64,000 bases of DNA from Salinimonas iocasae (GTDB lineage Bacteria; Pseudomonadota; Gammaproteobacteria; Enterobacterales; Alteromonadaceae), in assembly GCF_006228385.1 (NCBI RefSeq), contig NZ_CP039852.1:3488001-3552000 (forward strand), read 5' to 3'. The translations under genes and the position numbers were made by a program. Below are positions 1 through 11,637 of this stretch, one piece after another. The notes under the pieces were generated by a model. It saw only the letters and a list, made by a program, of their open reading frames with translations, was not told where the DNA came from and did not search any database. How positions within the stretch are numbered: the stretch's first letter is position 1; each line of letters starts with the position of its first letter.

Positions 1-8
1 GAAAAAGC

Positions 9-683
9 ATGTCTGACTTTTTGATTGCGCCATCCATCCTGTCCGCTGACTTTGCGCGACTGGGTGAAGAGGTAGATGCTGTACTCGCAGCCGGTGCAGA
101 TATTGTGCATTTTGATGTAATGGATAACCACTATGTACCCAATTTGACTATTGGCCCAATGGTCTGCAAAGCATTGCGTGATTATGGCGTTACCGCCCCC
201 ATTGACGTGCACTTAATGGTGGAACCTGTGGACGACATGATTGAAAAGTTCGCCGAGGCCGGGGCCAGCTATATCAGTTTTCATCCTGAGGCCTCGGCCC
301 ACGTTGATCGTTCAATTCAGGCAATCATTGATGCAGGCTGTCAGCCAGGTCTGGTACTTAATCCGGCAACCCCTCTGCACTATCTGGATTACACACTGGA
401 AAAGCTGCATCACGTTCTGATTATGTCAGTTAATCCTGGCTTCGGCGGACAGCAGTTTCTGGATTCAACCTATGATAAACTGCGCGATGTTAAGCGCCGC
501 ATCGATCAAAGCGGCAAAAATATTCGAATTGAAATTGACGGTGGCGTAAAAGTGGATAACATTCGTGCCGTAGCAGAAGCAGGTGCAGATATGTTTGTCG
601 CCGGGTCTGCAATCTTCAATGCGCCGGACTATAAAGCTGTTATCGATAAGATGCGCAGCGAGCTAAGTCATATTGCGCAATAA
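9..683 (+). CDS. rpe: Ribulose-phosphate 3-epimerase
   Basis: Interconverts ribulose 5-phosphate and xylulose 5-phosphate in the cytosolic pentose phosphate pathway. The 224-residue length is the family's normal full length. The TIM-barrel signatures are visible: APSILSADF at the N terminus, HFDVMD near residue 35 with its metal-binding His and Asp, the HLMV strand, the VNPGFGGQ loop, and the late EIDGGV strand that binds phosphate. The start ATG lies only 8 bases into the window, so its promoter is outside. In many gammaproteobacteria gph sits between rpe and trpS. Here trpS follows after about 30 bases and gph is absent, so the two probably form a transcription unit without it. Confidence 0.97.
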   Translation: MSDFLIAPSILSADFARLGEEVDAVLAAGADIVHFDVMDNHYVPNLTIGPMVCKALRDYGVTAPIDVHLMVEPVDDMIEKFAEAGASYISFHPEASAHVDRSIQAIIDAGCQPGLVLNPATPLHYLDYTLEKLHHVLIMSVNPGFGGQQFLDSTYDKLRDVKRRIDQSGKNIRIEIDGGVKVDNIRAVAEAGADMFVAGSAIFNAPDYKAVIDKMRSELSHIAQ

Positions 684-716
684 GTTTTATATTCTTTATT
701 AGTGTCAGGAACTATC

Positions 717-1727
717 ATGAGTCACAAACCTATTGTTTTAAGCGGCTGCCAGCCATCGGGGCAGTTAACCATCGGCAATTACATGGGCGCACTGAAACAG
801 TGGGTATCAATGCAGGACGATTTTGAGTGCCTGTATATGCTGGTAGATTTGCACGCAATTACTGTACGTCAGGATCCTAAAAACCTGTATGAAGCATGCC
901 TTGATGGCCTGGCATTGTACTTAGCTTGCGGTATCGATCCTGATAAAAGTACGCTTTTTGTTCAATCGCATGTACCTGAACATGCACAGCTTTCGTGGGT
1001 ATTAAACTGTTATGCGCAGATGGGTGAGCTCAATCGCATGACCCAGTTTAAAGACAAGTCTGCGAAGAATATGAGTAATATCAATGTCGGCTTGTATGCA
1101 TACCCGGTATTACAGGCGGCAGATATCTTACTCTATCAGGCCGATAAAGTGCCTGTCGGTGAGGACCAGAAGCAGCATCTGGAACTGACCCGAGATATTG
1201 CGACACGTTTTAATAACCTTTACAGCGGTGACGTATTTACCCTACCCGATCCTTACATCCCGGAGTTCGGCGCCCGAATAATGAGCCTACAGGAGCCCGA
1301 TCGTAAGATGTCTAAATCTGACACAAACCCGAATAACTTTATCGGTTTGCTGGAAGAGCCCAAAAAGCTGACTAAGAAGATAAAACGTGCTGTGACAGAT
1401 TCTGACGAACAGGCCAGAATTTACTTCAATCCGGAAGAGAAGCCCGGTGTATCGAATCTGCTTACATTACTATCACTGGCCACTGGCAAGTCTATTGACG
1501 CGCTTGTGCCAGAGTATGAAGATAAAATGTATGGACACCTGAAAGGTGATGTCGCTGATGCGGTTGTCTCGCTGGTTGAACCTATTCAGCAACGTTTCCA
1601 CACCCTTCGAAACGATCGTGCCTATCTGGATAGCGTGATGAAAGACGGCGCTGCAAAAGCGTCTGAAAAGGCAGCAGTTACCTTACAGAAAGTGTATGAA
1701 GCAGTAGGATTTATCGCGAAACCATAG
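717..1727 (+). CDS. trpS: Tryptophanyl-tRNA synthetase
   Basis: Class I aminoacyl-tRNA synthetase that charges tRNA-Trp. The class signatures are present: [14 protein letters not shown], with TIGN standing in for HIGH, and the KMSKS loop in [11 protein letters not shown] chose the ATG at 717 over the upstream in-frame GTG at 702. The 717 start has an AGGA Shine-Dalgarno (707-710) six bases ahead and gives 336 residues, close to E. coli TrpS, beginning [10 protein letters not shown] just before the first conserved strand. It follows rpe closely and is followed after 10 bases by pabA/trpG. Confidence 0.97.
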   Translation: MSHKPIVLSGCQPSGQLTIGNYMGALKQWVSMQDDFECLYMLVDLHAITVRQDPKNLYEACLDGLALYLACGIDPDKSTLFVQSHVPEHAQLSWVLNCYAQMGELNRMTQFKDKSAKNMSNINVGLYAYPVLQAADILLYQADKVPVGEDQKQHLELTRDIATRFNNLYSGDVFTLPDPYIPEFGARIMSLQEPDRKMSKSDTNPNNFIGLLEEPKKLTKKIKRAVTDSDEQARIYFNPEEKPGVSNLLTLLSLATGKSIDALVPEYEDKMYGHLKGDVADAVVSLVEPIQQRFHTLRNDRAYLDSVMKDGAAKASEKAAVTLQKVYEAVGFIAKP

Positions 1728-1737
1728 CGCGCTTTTT

Positions 1738-2337
1738 GTGTTACTACTTATAGATAATTTTGATTCCTTTACCCACAACCTTGCCCGGTACTTTGTAGAA
1801 CTGGGCGAGGATGTGAAGGTTATCAGAAACAATCAGCTATCTTTAGATGAGATAGAAACACTGGCCCCTCAGAAAATTGTGATATCCCCTGGGCCCTGCA
1901 CGCCTGACCAATCTGGTGTCAGTCTTGAGGTCATCCGGTATGCTGCCGGTCGCATCCCCTTACTGGGAGTTTGCCTTGGCCATCAGGCTATCGGTCAGGT
2001 TTTTGGCGCGACAGTAACAAATGCTCGTCATATTTTGCATGGCAAAGTATCTAGCGTGGAACATGCTAACTCAGGTCTGTTTAGCAATTTACCCACCCGC
2101 TTTAATGCTACACGATATCACTCGCTGGTCATTGAGCCCTCCACCCTGCCCGATACATTTAATGTTGATGCCTGGGTAGAGGATGACAGTGGTTACCGGG
2201 AAATAATGGCTATCTCACATCAGACCTATCCTGTCTGGGGCATTCAGTTTCATCCGGAATCCTTACTGACAGAGCATGGTCATACCATGCTGAACAACTT
2301 CTTACTGAGTGCCAAATCCTCTATAAAATCAGTCTGA
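1738..2337 (+). CDS. pabA: Aminodeoxychorismate/anthranilate synthase glutamine amidotransferase subunit
   Basis: Class I glutamine amidotransferase that supplies ammonia to a chorismate-using partner, either PabB (folate) or TrpE (tryptophan). The 199 residues start MLLLIDNFDSF, the family's typical opening. The nucleophile Cys sits in GVCLGHQAIG, and the triad His and Glu in QFHPES near residue 170. The start is a GTG ten bases after the trpS stop with no clear Shine-Dalgarno, so translation is probably coupled to trpS. No trpE or pabB is in the window. I therefore prefer the folate role (PabA), which fits its place ahead of the acetylornithine aminotransferase region, but a TrpG role cannot be excluded. 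Confidence 0.9.
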   Translation: MLLLIDNFDSFTHNLARYFVELGEDVKVIRNNQLSLDEIETLAPQKIVISPGPCTPDQSGVSLEVIRYAAGRIPLLGVCLGHQAIGQVFGATVTNARHILHGKVSSVEHANSGLFSNLPTRFNATRYHSLVIEPSTLPDTFNVDAWVEDDSGYREIMAISHQTYPVWGIQFHPESLLTEHGHTMLNNFLLSAKSSIKSV

Positions 2338-2339
2338 TT

Positions 2340-2365
2340 TAATGTTTTTACATTGCTGCCGATAA
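2340..2365 (+). promoter_or_regulatory. Sigma-28 (FliA) type promoter upstream of HDOD gene
   Basis: TAATGTTT at 2340-2347, then 10 bases, then GCCGATAA at 2358-2365. The flagellar sigma factor consensus is TAAAGTTT-N11-GCCGATAA, so this is 7/8 in the -35, 8/8 in the -10, and one base short in the spacer. A transcript would start near 2372, about 30 bases before the ATG at 2403. Confidence 0.65.
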
Positions 2366-2402
2366 AAGGAGAATCGTTCAAGCTTCAGGTCGGGAAAACG
2401 CA

Positions 2403-3638
2403 ATGTTAGCTACTTTGTCTTCAGATAATACTGCCAGAAATTATCTTCATACCCCGCATTCCACGCCAGGCTCTGAAGCTACACAATCATCAGTACCTGC
2501 TGCCGTTAATATTGAAGCGCAATTTGAGCAGTTTATGTTGCAATCTGGCAATATCCGACCTTTAGTGCGGCGCCGGCCAGGCGAAGTGCGGTTTGAGGAC
2601 TCTGAGCAAAGCTATGCCCGTCGACGTTTACTTGAAATCGAGAAAATCACGCTGAAAAGTAAACAGCGTCATGCGCAATCCAGCGCGTCGCTGGCCGATA
2701 AAATAAGTCATGTGCTTCACCAGTCTGTGTGTATGCAAATCGATCAACACCTTGACCGCCCCGCCACACTCTTCAGCCAGTATATTGGTTGCGCAGCCAC
2801 GATGGCTAACCTGTTTCGATTGCTACATTCGGGCAGCGGCTCAATTGCAAAGGTGACCTCATTAATTGCTTCTGTTCCCTGGATGGAACAAGGACTTATC
2901 AGACTTGTAAACCGATCAGCACTTCGCCGCAGGGACGCGCAGGGCAATGCACGAACGGTAAAACAATTGCGCACAGCATTAAGTTACCTGGGCATTGATA
3001 ATCTCGCGGTTCTGATCCCCACTTTGATATCTGAGCGCGTTGCTCCCGCTTCACGCCATGGTTTTATCAAAATCAGTGAGCAGCACCAAGCCTTTGCCAG
3101 TGCTTCAACCACAACTGCGGTCCATCTGGCAAAACATACCGGACAGTGTGCCAATAGTGCTGCGGTACTCTGCATGGCATTTAATGTCGCACGCGCCATC
3201 CTTTGCCACAGGTTTTTTTCTGATTTCGATAATGTACAAAAAGCGATGCTGAGCGAGGCTCGTCAGCGCAATGCGCAAAAACAACAGGATATCCTGAGCG
3301 ATATCACCCCCTGCGCCCGTCATTTGCAGAAACTTATCGAACAGAAGGCTGACGGGCTTGCCGCAAGTTTGATTGGTGTTCTTAACCTTTCTTCAGACAC
3401 ATTAAACAGCACTGCACTGAGAGTTGCCGAAAAAGCGACTGACTCAGAGCCTCTTGCAAAAATTATCATTCAGGCCCGGCAATATGCAAAAGTGCGTATG
3501 CTGTACAGAGCCAGATTGTTAACCAAAGAAACAGGCAAAATAGCTTTGCGTTCGCAACAGTACCCTGCCGGTTCTCTGGATTTACTGAAATCTGGCGACA
3601 TTTTCGCGAATCCCGCAGCCTTCCTGGTTAGCATCTGA
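2403..3638 (+). CDS. HDOD domain protein (putative signalling protein)
   Basis: 411 residues, predicted cytoplasmic, with no signal peptide or membrane segment. The region around residues 145-360 reads like an HDOD domain: LIRLVNRSAL (165-174), then a variable loop, then QLRTALSYLGIDNL and LIPTLI, matching the usual pattern of a residue-lined helix followed by the 'AI..LG...L' helix. HDOD proteins lack the HD-type catalytic residues and act as signalling or scaffold proteins, often tied to chemotaxis, motility or cyclic-di-GMP. The N-terminal 140 residues are a charged, low-identity region that I do not recognise. A sigma-28-type promoter lies directly upstream, which suggests co-expression with late flagellar genes. 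Family assignment is by pattern only. Confidence 0.7.
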   Translation: MLATLSSDNTARNYLHTPHSTPGSEATQSSVPAAVNIEAQFEQFMLQSGNIRPLVRRRPGEVRFEDSEQSYARRRLLEIEKITLKSKQRHAQSSASLADKISHVLHQSVCMQIDQHLDRPATLFSQYIGCAATMANLFRLLHSGSGSIAKVTSLIASVPWMEQGLIRLVNRSALRRRDAQGNARTVKQLRTALSYLGIDNLAVLIPTLISERVAPASRHGFIKISEQHQAFASASTTTAVHLAKHTGQCANSAAVLCMAFNVARAILCHRFFSDFDNVQKAMLSEARQRNAQKQQDILSDITPCARHLQKLIEQKADGLAASLIGVLNLSSDTLNSTALRVAEKATDSEPLAKIIIQARQYAKVRMLYRARLLTKETGKIALRSQQYPAGSLDLLKSGDIFANPAAFLVSI

Positions 3639-5146
<1,508 letters not shown>

Positions 5147-5168
5147 ATAACCAGTTGAGTAAGCGAAC

Positions 5169-6203
5169 ATGAATATCATTCGCCCAATCAGACAAAGCGA
5201 CTATTCGTCTTTGCACGAAATTGCCGTAGAATCTGGCATCGGTTTCACTTCATTGCCCGTCAATGAAGAGTTGCTGAAGAACAAAATTGAGCGCGCAGAA
5301 GCCGGCTTTACCAGTCAGGTTAGTCAACCTGGCTGCGAGTCGTATCTGTTTGTCATGGAAGATACCCAGACGGGTAAAGTGGTAGGAACGACGGGCATCG
5401 AAGCTGCAGTTGGCCTGGATGACGCGTTTTATCATTACCATCTGGGTAAGGTGGTTCACGCATCCCGTGAACTGAATATCCACAACACTGTAGATATTCT
5501 TACCTTCTGCAACGATTACACCGGCGTTACGGAAATCTGCACCCTGTTTTTGCGGGAGTGCGCCCGGGGCGGCATCAATGGTCGCTTTCTGTCTAAAGTC
5601 AGATTTTTGTTCATGATGGAACACCGTGAGCGCTTCTCTGAAACCATTATTGCCGAGATGCGCGGAGTGAGTGACGAAGAAGGTCGCTCACCGTTCTGGC
5701 AGTGGTTAGAAGAGCATTTCTTCTCTATGGATTTCCCTACCGCAGATTATCTGTCGGGTATCGGCAATAAGGTTTTTATTGCAGAACTTATGCCCAAATA
5801 TCCTATTTATGTCAGCTTACTAAGTCAGCGCGCCCAGGAAGTGATTGGTCAGGTACACGAGAAAACGCGTCCTGCACTGCAACTTCTGCAGGAAGAAGGC
5901 TTTAGCTGCCGTGGCTACGTAGATATTTTCGACGGGGGCCCGACGGTTGAAGCGAACCTGACACATATTCGTACTGCGCAGGAAAGTCGTAAGCTGCCTA
6001 TCATCATTGATGACCAGACAGCAGCGCAGGGGCGTAGCTACTACATTATTAACACATCGGTAGATGACTTCAGAGCGGTTGCTACAGAAATGGTTGTCAG
6101 TGAAGAACAGCAAGTGGCTGTGATTTCACGCCAGGCAGCAGCAGCACTAAATATCAGTGCCGGTGAATACGTGCGCTTTGCGCCCGTACATTCGAAAAAT
6201 TAA
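5169..6203 (+). CDS. astA: Arginine N-succinyltransferase
   Basis: First enzyme of the AST pathway: it transfers succinyl from succinyl-CoA to the alpha-amino group of arginine. The 344 residues equal the family norm. Recognisable family segments are IRPIRQSDY at the N terminus, TGIEAAVG, the central EMRG/PFW block, and [10 protein letters not shown] (about 257-266). The fold is GNAT-like. It starts 22 bases after astC, between astC and astD, in the order of the E. coli astCAD genes. The last two pathway genes, astB and astE, are not in the window. Confidence 0.96.
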   Translation: MNIIRPIRQSDYSSLHEIAVESGIGFTSLPVNEELLKNKIERAEAGFTSQVSQPGCESYLFVMEDTQTGKVVGTTGIEAAVGLDDAFYHYHLGKVVHASRELNIHNTVDILTFCNDYTGVTEICTLFLRECARGGINGRFLSKVRFLFMMEHRERFSETIIAEMRGVSDEEGRSPFWQWLEEHFFSMDFPTADYLSGIGNKVFIAELMPKYPIYVSLLSQRAQEVIGQVHEKTRPALQLLQEEGFSCRGYVDIFDGGPTVEANLTHIRTAQESRKLPIIIDDQTAAQGRSYYIINTSVDDFRAVATEMVVSEEQQVAVISRQAAAALNISAGEYVRFAPVHSKN

Positions 6204-6217
6204 TACAGGATAACTAC

Positions 6218-7687
6218 ATGCAAACGACACACTTTATCAATGGTGAATGGGTCGCAGGTGAAGGACACGATATTACGTCCACCGATCCAGCAAAGAACGC
6301 AGTTATCTGGGAAGGTAAATCCGCCACCGCCCAGCAGGTCGACAGTGCAATCTCAGCGGCGCGTCAGGCATCGCCCGAGTGGGCCAGAAAATCGGTTGAC
6401 GAGCGGTTGGCCATTATCAAGAAGTTCGGTGAGTTATTAGAACAGAACAAAGATGCTCTGGCTAAAGTCATCGCCAAAGAAACGGGTAAACCTGAGTGGG
6501 AAACCGCGACAGAAGTTGGCGCGATGATGGGCAAAATTGGTATTTCCGAGAAAGCCTACAACGAACGTACCGGTACAGTTGAAAATGCAATGCCGGTAGG
6601 TAAAGCTTTTATTCGCCATAAGCCGCATGGCGTCGTTGCTGTGTTTGGTCCTTATAACTTTCCGGGCCACCTGCCCAACGGACACATTGTTCCGGCACTG
6701 CTGGCTGGTAACACTGTTATATTTAAGCCAAGCGACCTGACACCGATGGTGGCACAGGAAACAATGAAGCTGTGGGAACAAGCTGGCCTGCCTAAGGGCG
6801 TACTGAACCTGGTACAGGGTGAAGTTGAAACCGGTAAGGCCCTGGCCTCTCATGCAGGTATCGATGGTCTGTTTTTCACTGGCAGCTCGCGCACGGGCAA
6901 AATGCTGCACGAGCAGTTCGCTGGCCATCCAGGTAAGATTCTGGCGCTTGAGATGGGTGGTAATAACCCGTTAATCGTCAAAGAAGTCGAAGATACCGAA
7001 GCGGCAGTGCACGATATTGTTCAATCTGCGTATATAACGTCAGGGCAACGCTGCACATGTGCCCGCCGCCTCTTTATTCCGGCAACGGAGCAAGGCGATG
7101 CTATTTTGTCGCGGTTGATTGAAGTGACCAAAGATATTCATGTCGATGAGTATGATGCACAAGACCAGCCTTTCATGGGTGCCATGATTTCTGCTCACGC
7201 TGCGAAGCTTATGGTGGACGCTCAGGAGCAACTGGTTGAGATGGGCGCCAAGGTATTGCTTCCGCTGGAACAGCGCGATCCTAAGAAAGGTTTTGCCACA
7301 CCGGGTATTATCGATGTCACTGACATGCTTGATAAGTTACCGGATGAAGAGCACTTTGGTCCTTTGATCAAAGTAATTCGCTATACGGACTTCGACGCTG
7401 CGATTGAAGAAGCTAATAACACTAGTTTTGGTTTATCAGCCGGCCTGATCAGCGACAGTGCGGATGACTGGCAGTACTTTTTCGAGCGCATCCGCGCCGG
7501 CATTGTTAACTGGAACCGTCCTATTACCGGTGCAAGCAGTGCAGCACCCTTCGGCGGCGTAGGCGACAGTGGTAACCACCGCGCCAGCGCATTTTACGCA
7601 GCAGACTACTGTGCATATCCGGTAGCCTCTGTTGAGCTTGAAAAGGTGACACTACCAGGCAAGTTAAGTCCTGGCCTGACCATGTAA
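6218..7687 (+). CDS. astD: Succinylglutamate-semialdehyde dehydrogenase
   Basis: NAD-dependent aldehyde dehydrogenase that oxidises N-succinylglutamate 5-semialdehyde to succinylglutamate. Catalytic residues are readable: the oxyanion Asn N147 in GPYNFPG, general-base Glu E245 in LALEMGGNN, and nucleophile Cys C279 in SGQRCTCAR. The NAD-binding segment is FTGSSRTGK near residue 220. At 489 residues it is full length. It lies 14 bases after astA and 12 bases before the DUF1338 gene, so all four genes are probably one operon ending at the hairpin at 8524. Confidence 0.96.
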   Translation: MQTTHFINGEWVAGEGHDITSTDPAKNAVIWEGKSATAQQVDSAISAARQASPEWARKSVDERLAIIKKFGELLEQNKDALAKVIAKETGKPEWETATEVGAMMGKIGISEKAYNERTGTVENAMPVGKAFIRHKPHGVVAVFGPYNFPGHLPNGHIVPALLAGNTVIFKPSDLTPMVAQETMKLWEQAGLPKGVLNLVQGEVETGKALASHAGIDGLFFTGSSRTGKMLHEQFAGHPGKILALEMGGNNPLIVKEVEDTEAAVHDIVQSAYITSGQRCTCARRLFIPATEQGDAILSRLIEVTKDIHVDEYDAQDQPFMGAMISAHAAKLMVDAQEQLVEMGAKVLLPLEQRDPKKGFATPGIIDVTDMLDKLPDEEHFGPLIKVIRYTDFDAAIEEANNTSFGLSAGLISDSADDWQYFFERIRAGIVNWNRPITGASSAAPFGGVGDSGNHRASAFYAADYCAYPVASVELEKVTLPGKLSPGLTM

Positions 7688-7699
7688 GAGGGAGTTTTT

Positions 7700-8509
7700 A
7701 TGCATTCTAATGTCGATACCCTGTTTGAGAACTTATGGGAAGACTATGTAGATATCACCCCATCTGCCTACAAAATTCATGAGTTGTTAGCAGATAGTGA
7801 GAATGGCGACGAGATTGTGAATGATCACGTTGCATTTCGTACTTTCAATTTGCCAAAGACATCGCTGGATAAACTAGCTGCCCACTTTCTGGCGCTAGGC
7901 TACGAAGAAAAAGGTGATTACGACTTTGAGGCGAAAAAGCTGGATGCAAAACATTTTGAGCACCCTGACGAAACCAAGCCTAAAGTCTTTATCAGCGAAC
8001 TTCGCGTTCAGGATTTGTCTGAAAAAGCACAAAAAATCATTCACCATCTGGTTGAGCAGATGGATGATGATGCAGTAGAGGCAGATAACTTTTTGTATTC
8101 CGGTAAGCATTGGACAGTGTCTAAAGCTGAATACGATATGTTGCTGGAAGAGTCCGAGTATGCGGCCTGGTTAGCTGCATGGGGTTTTCGGGCAAACCAC
8201 TTTACGGTTAGCGTAAACTTTCTGAAAAAGACACAGGAACTTAGCGACGTTAATCAGATGCTTAAAGATGCTGGTTTCACCCTGAATGATTCAGGCGGCG
8301 AAATTAAGGGTGGTGAATCTGTTTACCTGGCGCAGTCTTCTACGATGGCTGACCATGCTTATGTCAAATTCGAAGCTGAATCTAAAATGATTCCAAGCTG
8401 CTTTTACGAGTTTGCTCAGCGCTATAAAATGCCTGACGGCAATTACTACACAGGTTTTGTTGCTGCCTCTGCGGATAAAATCTTTGAAAGTACGAATGCT
8501 AAACAGTAA
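7700..8509 (+). CDS. DUF1338 family protein (2-oxoadipate dioxygenase-like)
   Basis: 269 residues of the DUF1338 family. The best-known member, Pseudomonas HglS, is an Fe(II) enzyme that converts 2-oxoadipate to D-2-hydroxyglutarate in lysine breakdown. The likely metal ligands are conserved here: H43 in NDHVAFRTF, H167 in ANHFTVSVN and E237 in CFYEFAQRY. It is shorter than HglS (over 450 residues), as in many marine gammaproteobacteria where the gene also trails astD. A GAGGGAG Shine-Dalgarno precedes the ATG. Its substrate is not known from sequence. Its place after astD suggests work on a 2-oxo acid or by-product of amino-acid degradation, which is inference. Confidence 0.82.
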   Translation: MHSNVDTLFENLWEDYVDITPSAYKIHELLADSENGDEIVNDHVAFRTFNLPKTSLDKLAAHFLALGYEEKGDYDFEAKKLDAKHFEHPDETKPKVFISELRVQDLSEKAQKIIHHLVEQMDDDAVEADNFLYSGKHWTVSKAEYDMLLEESEYAAWLAAWGFRANHFTVSVNFLKKTQELSDVNQMLKDAGFTLNDSGGEIKGGESVYLAQSSTMADHAYVKFEAESKMIPSCFYEFAQRYKMPDGNYYTGFVAASADKIFESTNAKQ

Positions 8510-8523
8510 ATAAAGATCTTAAG

Positions 8524-8556
8524 AAAAGCCCTGTCATTAATTGCCAGGGCTTTTTT
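8524..8556. terminator. Intrinsic terminator between ast operon and H-NOX gene
   Basis: AAAAGCCCTG (8524-8533) pairs perfectly with CAGGGCTTTT (8545-8554) around an 11-base loop. The flanking A and T runs make it usable in both directions, which fits the two convergent genes. Confidence 0.9.
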
Positions 8557-8568
8557 ATGCCCGTCACA

Positions 8569-9105
8569 TTAGCTGACAGACAAGCTGAACTCATAGGTGT
8601 GAGGCGTAGATGTTTTAAATGTCTCACGCTTGAGTGCATCACCAAAATGATCTGCGGCTGCATCCATAAGGCCTTCTGCCAGTGCGTAAAGGTCTCTAGA
8701 GGAAAAATAACGTAACCGCATTGCCTTTTCGGTGCGTGATAGCACGGTAAACTGCGGTAAGTCGGCGTCAGGATAGAGCTTTTTCACCTGAACGTGAATA
8801 TCGTCATCCAGCACCTCAAGTGCATCCAGTAAACATTCTCGCCCTGCCATGACCTGACCATGCGACTGGGCCAGCCGACCAAATAAATAGTACCCAAAGT
8901 CATGCTGCAACTCTTCCTGAGTTTTACCGGTTTTCTGTTCCAGTACAGTCAGTATTTTTACCAGTTCATCGTATGGGTATCGTCCAACCGCGGTATAGGC
9001 TCCCTGACTTTCCAGCCCTGCTTCTGTAATGACTTCATCGGCAAATTCAGGCGACACCTTTTCTTCGAGCATTTCGATAAGCGACGTAAACACTATACCT
9101 AACAT
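8569..9105 (-). CDS. Haem NO/O2-binding (H-NOX) sensor protein
   Basis: 178-residue stand-alone H-NOX domain, a soluble haem protein that senses nitric oxide in facultative anaerobes. The start MLGIVFTSLIEM is typical. The haem's proximal His is H104 in DDIHVQVKKLYPDADLP, and the YxSxR motif that binds the haem propionates is YFSSR (133-137). H-NOX genes usually sit beside a cognate histidine kinase or a GGDEF/EAL gene. Here the next gene on the same strand is parC, and the only nearby kinase is the divergent DISM-BarA kinase beyond it. The partner is therefore unclear. Confidence 0.9.
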   Translation of the reverse strand: MLGIVFTSLIEMLEEKVSPEFADEVITEAGLESQGAYTAVGRYPYDELVKILTVLEQKTGKTQEELQHDFGYYLFGRLAQSHGQVMAGRECLLDALEVLDDDIHVQVKKLYPDADLPQFTVLSRTEKAMRLRYFSSRDLYALAEGLMDAAADHFGDALKRETFKTSTPHTYEFSLSVS

Positions 9106-9184
9106 CAGATTATACCCAGGCGGTTAATTATAAAATTGTAGTTCAGTGATGGCGGGACCACCACTGATAGTTAACAGACAGCGC

Positions 9185-11470
9185 CTATTCTGACTCTGTC
9201 ACGTCGTCATTACTTTGTGCAGGTATGATTTGTATCTCGTCGACCCGCTGCAGTCCACGGGGGAGTTTATTACCCCGGCGGCCGCGCTCACCGCGGTAAT
9301 GCTCTAAATCTGACGGACTGAGAGTCATATTGCGTTTACCGGCGTGTACCTTCACAGAGGCGCCATCAGGTACTACGGTAAGCACTTTTACAAACTCTTC
9401 GCGGCTTTGAGATTTGGCAGACGGAATATTGATAATTTTATTACCTTTTCCTTTACCCAGGCTGGGCAAATCTGTCAGCGGGAACAAGAGCATTCTGCCC
9501 TCATTGGATATAGCCATGCATAAATCCGTTTCAGGATTCGTGACAGTAACTGGAGTCAGAACCCTGGCCGCCTTGGGTAGGCTCAGGTACGCTTTACCGG
9601 CTTTATTCTTACTCACCATATCAGCAAACGTACCGACAAAACCGTAGCCAGCATCTGAAGCCATCAGGAATCGCTGCTCATCCGCGCCCATCAAAACGTG
9701 CGTGAACTGTTCACCACCGACGATATTAAAGCGCCCGGTTAACGGTTCTCCCTGACTTCTTGCTGAAGGCAGCGCATGTGCATCACAGGCAAAGGTACGG
9801 CCGGATGAATCCAGAAATACAGCGGGCTGGTTACTGCGCCCTTTCGCACTCGCCTGATAGGCATCACCCGCTTTGTAGTTGAGCCCCTCAACGTCCACAT
9901 CGTGACCTTTGGCCGCACGCGCCCAGCCCTTTTCTGACAGTACTACCGTCACCGCTTCGCTGGGAATTAACTCTTTTTCAGAAAGCGCTTTTGCCTCTAC
10001 CCGCTCAACCAGCGGCGAACGGCGATCGTCCCCGTAAGTTTCAGCGTCTGATAAAATTTCTTTTTTCACCAGGGTTTTCAGACGACGGTCAGAGCCCAGA
10101 ATTAATTCCAGTTTATCCCGCTCTGCTTCTAGTTCAGACTGTTCACCCCGAATTTTCATTTCTTCAAGCTTGGCAAGATGACGAAGCTTGAGCTCCAGGA
10201 TGGCTTCCGCTTGTTTGTCGGACAATGAGAAACGCTGGATCAGCTCAGGCTTAGGTTTGTCATAGGTGCGTATGATTTCAATAACTTCATCAATATTTAA
10301 GAACGCGACCAGCAAACCTTCAAGGATATGCAGGCGGGCCAGCACCTTTTCCAAACGGTAGCTCAAACGGCGGGTGACCGTATCTTTGCGATACTCAAGC
10401 CATTCAACCAGAATCGAGCGCAGATCTTTTACCTGTGGCCGGCCATCCAGGCCAATCATATTCAGGTTTACCCGGTAATTTTTTTCCAGATCCGTTGTGG
10501 CAAACAGATGCTGCATCAATTGCTGAACATCAACCCGGTTAGACCGCGGCGTAACGACCAGTCGCGTAGGGTTTTCGTGATCAGATTCATCGCGTAAATC
10601 GCTGACCATTGGCAGTTTTTTCGCCTGCATCTGCGCAGCAATCTGTTCCAGCACCTTGGCGCCTGAAGCCTGATGGGGCAATGCGGTGATGATGATATCG
10701 CCCGCTTCTTCGCGATAGACCGCGCGCATTTTAATGCTGCCACGGCCGGTTTCGTAAAGCTTGGTAATATCATCCCGTGGCGTGATAATTTCCGCTTCTG
10801 TAGGGTAATCCGGGCCCTGAACCAGCGTGAGGATTTCCTCCATGCTGGTTTTACTGTTATCAAGCAGCGCCGCACAGGCCTGGGCTAATTCGCGAACATT
10901 GTGCGGCGGGATATCCGTTGCCATCCCTACTGCAATACCACTTACACCATTTAATAAAATATGGGGCAATCGGGCAGGTAACACTTTCGGTTCATTGAGC
11001 GTACCGTCAAAATTGGGCATCCAGTCAACCGTACCCTGGCCCAACTCGTTAAGCAGTACCTCTGAAAAACGCGATAACCGGGCTTCGGTGTAACGCATCG
11101 CAGCAAATGATTTGGGATCATCCGGCGCCCCCCAGTTACCCTGACCATCCACAAGCGGGTAACGATAGGAAAATGACTGCGCCATCAGCACCATTGCTTC
11201 ATAGCAGGCGGAGTCGCCATGGGGATGAAATTTACCCAGCACGTCACCGACGGTTCTGGCTGACTTTTTATACTTGGCGGCCGCGTTCAGCCCCAGGTCA
11301 GACATTGCGTAAATGATTCGGCGCTGAACCGGTTTCAGGCCATCGGCAATATTGGGAAGTGCCCTGTCCATGATGACGTACATGGAATAATTAAGGTAAG
11401 CATCTTCTGTAAAACGGCGTAACGGGAGTTGCTCGACCCCGTCCTGACTAATCGTGATCTGGTCGCTCAT
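9185..11470 (-). CDS. parC: DNA topoisomerase IV subunit A
   Basis: Type IIA topoisomerase subunit that decatenates daughter chromosomes together with ParE. The N-terminal breakage-reunion domain is clear: [20 protein letters not shown], and [10 protein letters not shown] holding the active-site Tyr Y127 (Y120 in E. coli). Quinolone-determining positions are wild type, with S87 and E91 corresponding to E. coli S80 and E84. At 761 residues it is full length, and a C-terminal pinwheel of GyrA-box-like repeats follows residue 490. parE is not in the window, although it is often adjacent in other gammaproteobacteria. The H-NOX gene lies 79 bases downstream on the same strand. Confidence 0.97.
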   Translation of the reverse strand: MSDQITISQDGVEQLPLRRFTEDAYLNYSMYVIMDRALPNIADGLKPVQRRIIYAMSDLGLNAAAKYKKSARTVGDVLGKFHPHGDSACYEAMVLMAQSFSYRYPLVDGQGNWGAPDDPKSFAAMRYTEARLSRFSEVLLNELGQGTVDWMPNFDGTLNEPKVLPARLPHILLNGVSGIAVGMATDIPPHNVRELAQACAALLDNSKTSMEEILTLVQGPDYPTEAEIITPRDDITKLYETGRGSIKMRAVYREEAGDIIITALPHQASGAKVLEQIAAQMQAKKLPMVSDLRDESDHENPTRLVVTPRSNRVDVQQLMQHLFATTDLEKNYRVNLNMIGLDGRPQVKDLRSILVEWLEYRKDTVTRRLSYRLEKVLARLHILEGLLVAFLNIDEVIEIIRTYDKPKPELIQRFSLSDKQAEAILELKLRHLAKLEEMKIRGEQSELEAERDKLELILGSDRRLKTLVKKEILSDAETYGDDRRSPLVERVEAKALSEKELIPSEAVTVVLSEKGWARAAKGHDVDVEGLNYKAGDAYQASAKGRSNQPAVFLDSSGRTFACDAHALPSARSQGEPLTGRFNIVGGEQFTHVLMGADEQRFLMASDAGYGFVGTFADMVSKNKAGKAYLSLPKAARVLTPVTVTNPETDLCMAISNEGRMLLFPLTDLPSLGKGKGNKIINIPSAKSQSREEFVKVLTVVPDGASVKVHAGKRNMTLSPSDLEHYRGERGRRGNKLPRGLQRVDEIQIIPAQSNDDVTESE

Positions 11471-11637
11471 GGAATATATCGTTATTGTTTAATACCACTG
11501 CATCTAGCGTCATTGTGGGGCAAAGCCGGGGGTAACGCAACTGGCTGTGCAAAGCGTGTTTTAATTCACTACGCTTTGTGTGCTGTTCATCTTAATTTTG
11601 ATATCCACCCTGAAGTGGTGTTTTAATAGGCTCTTTG

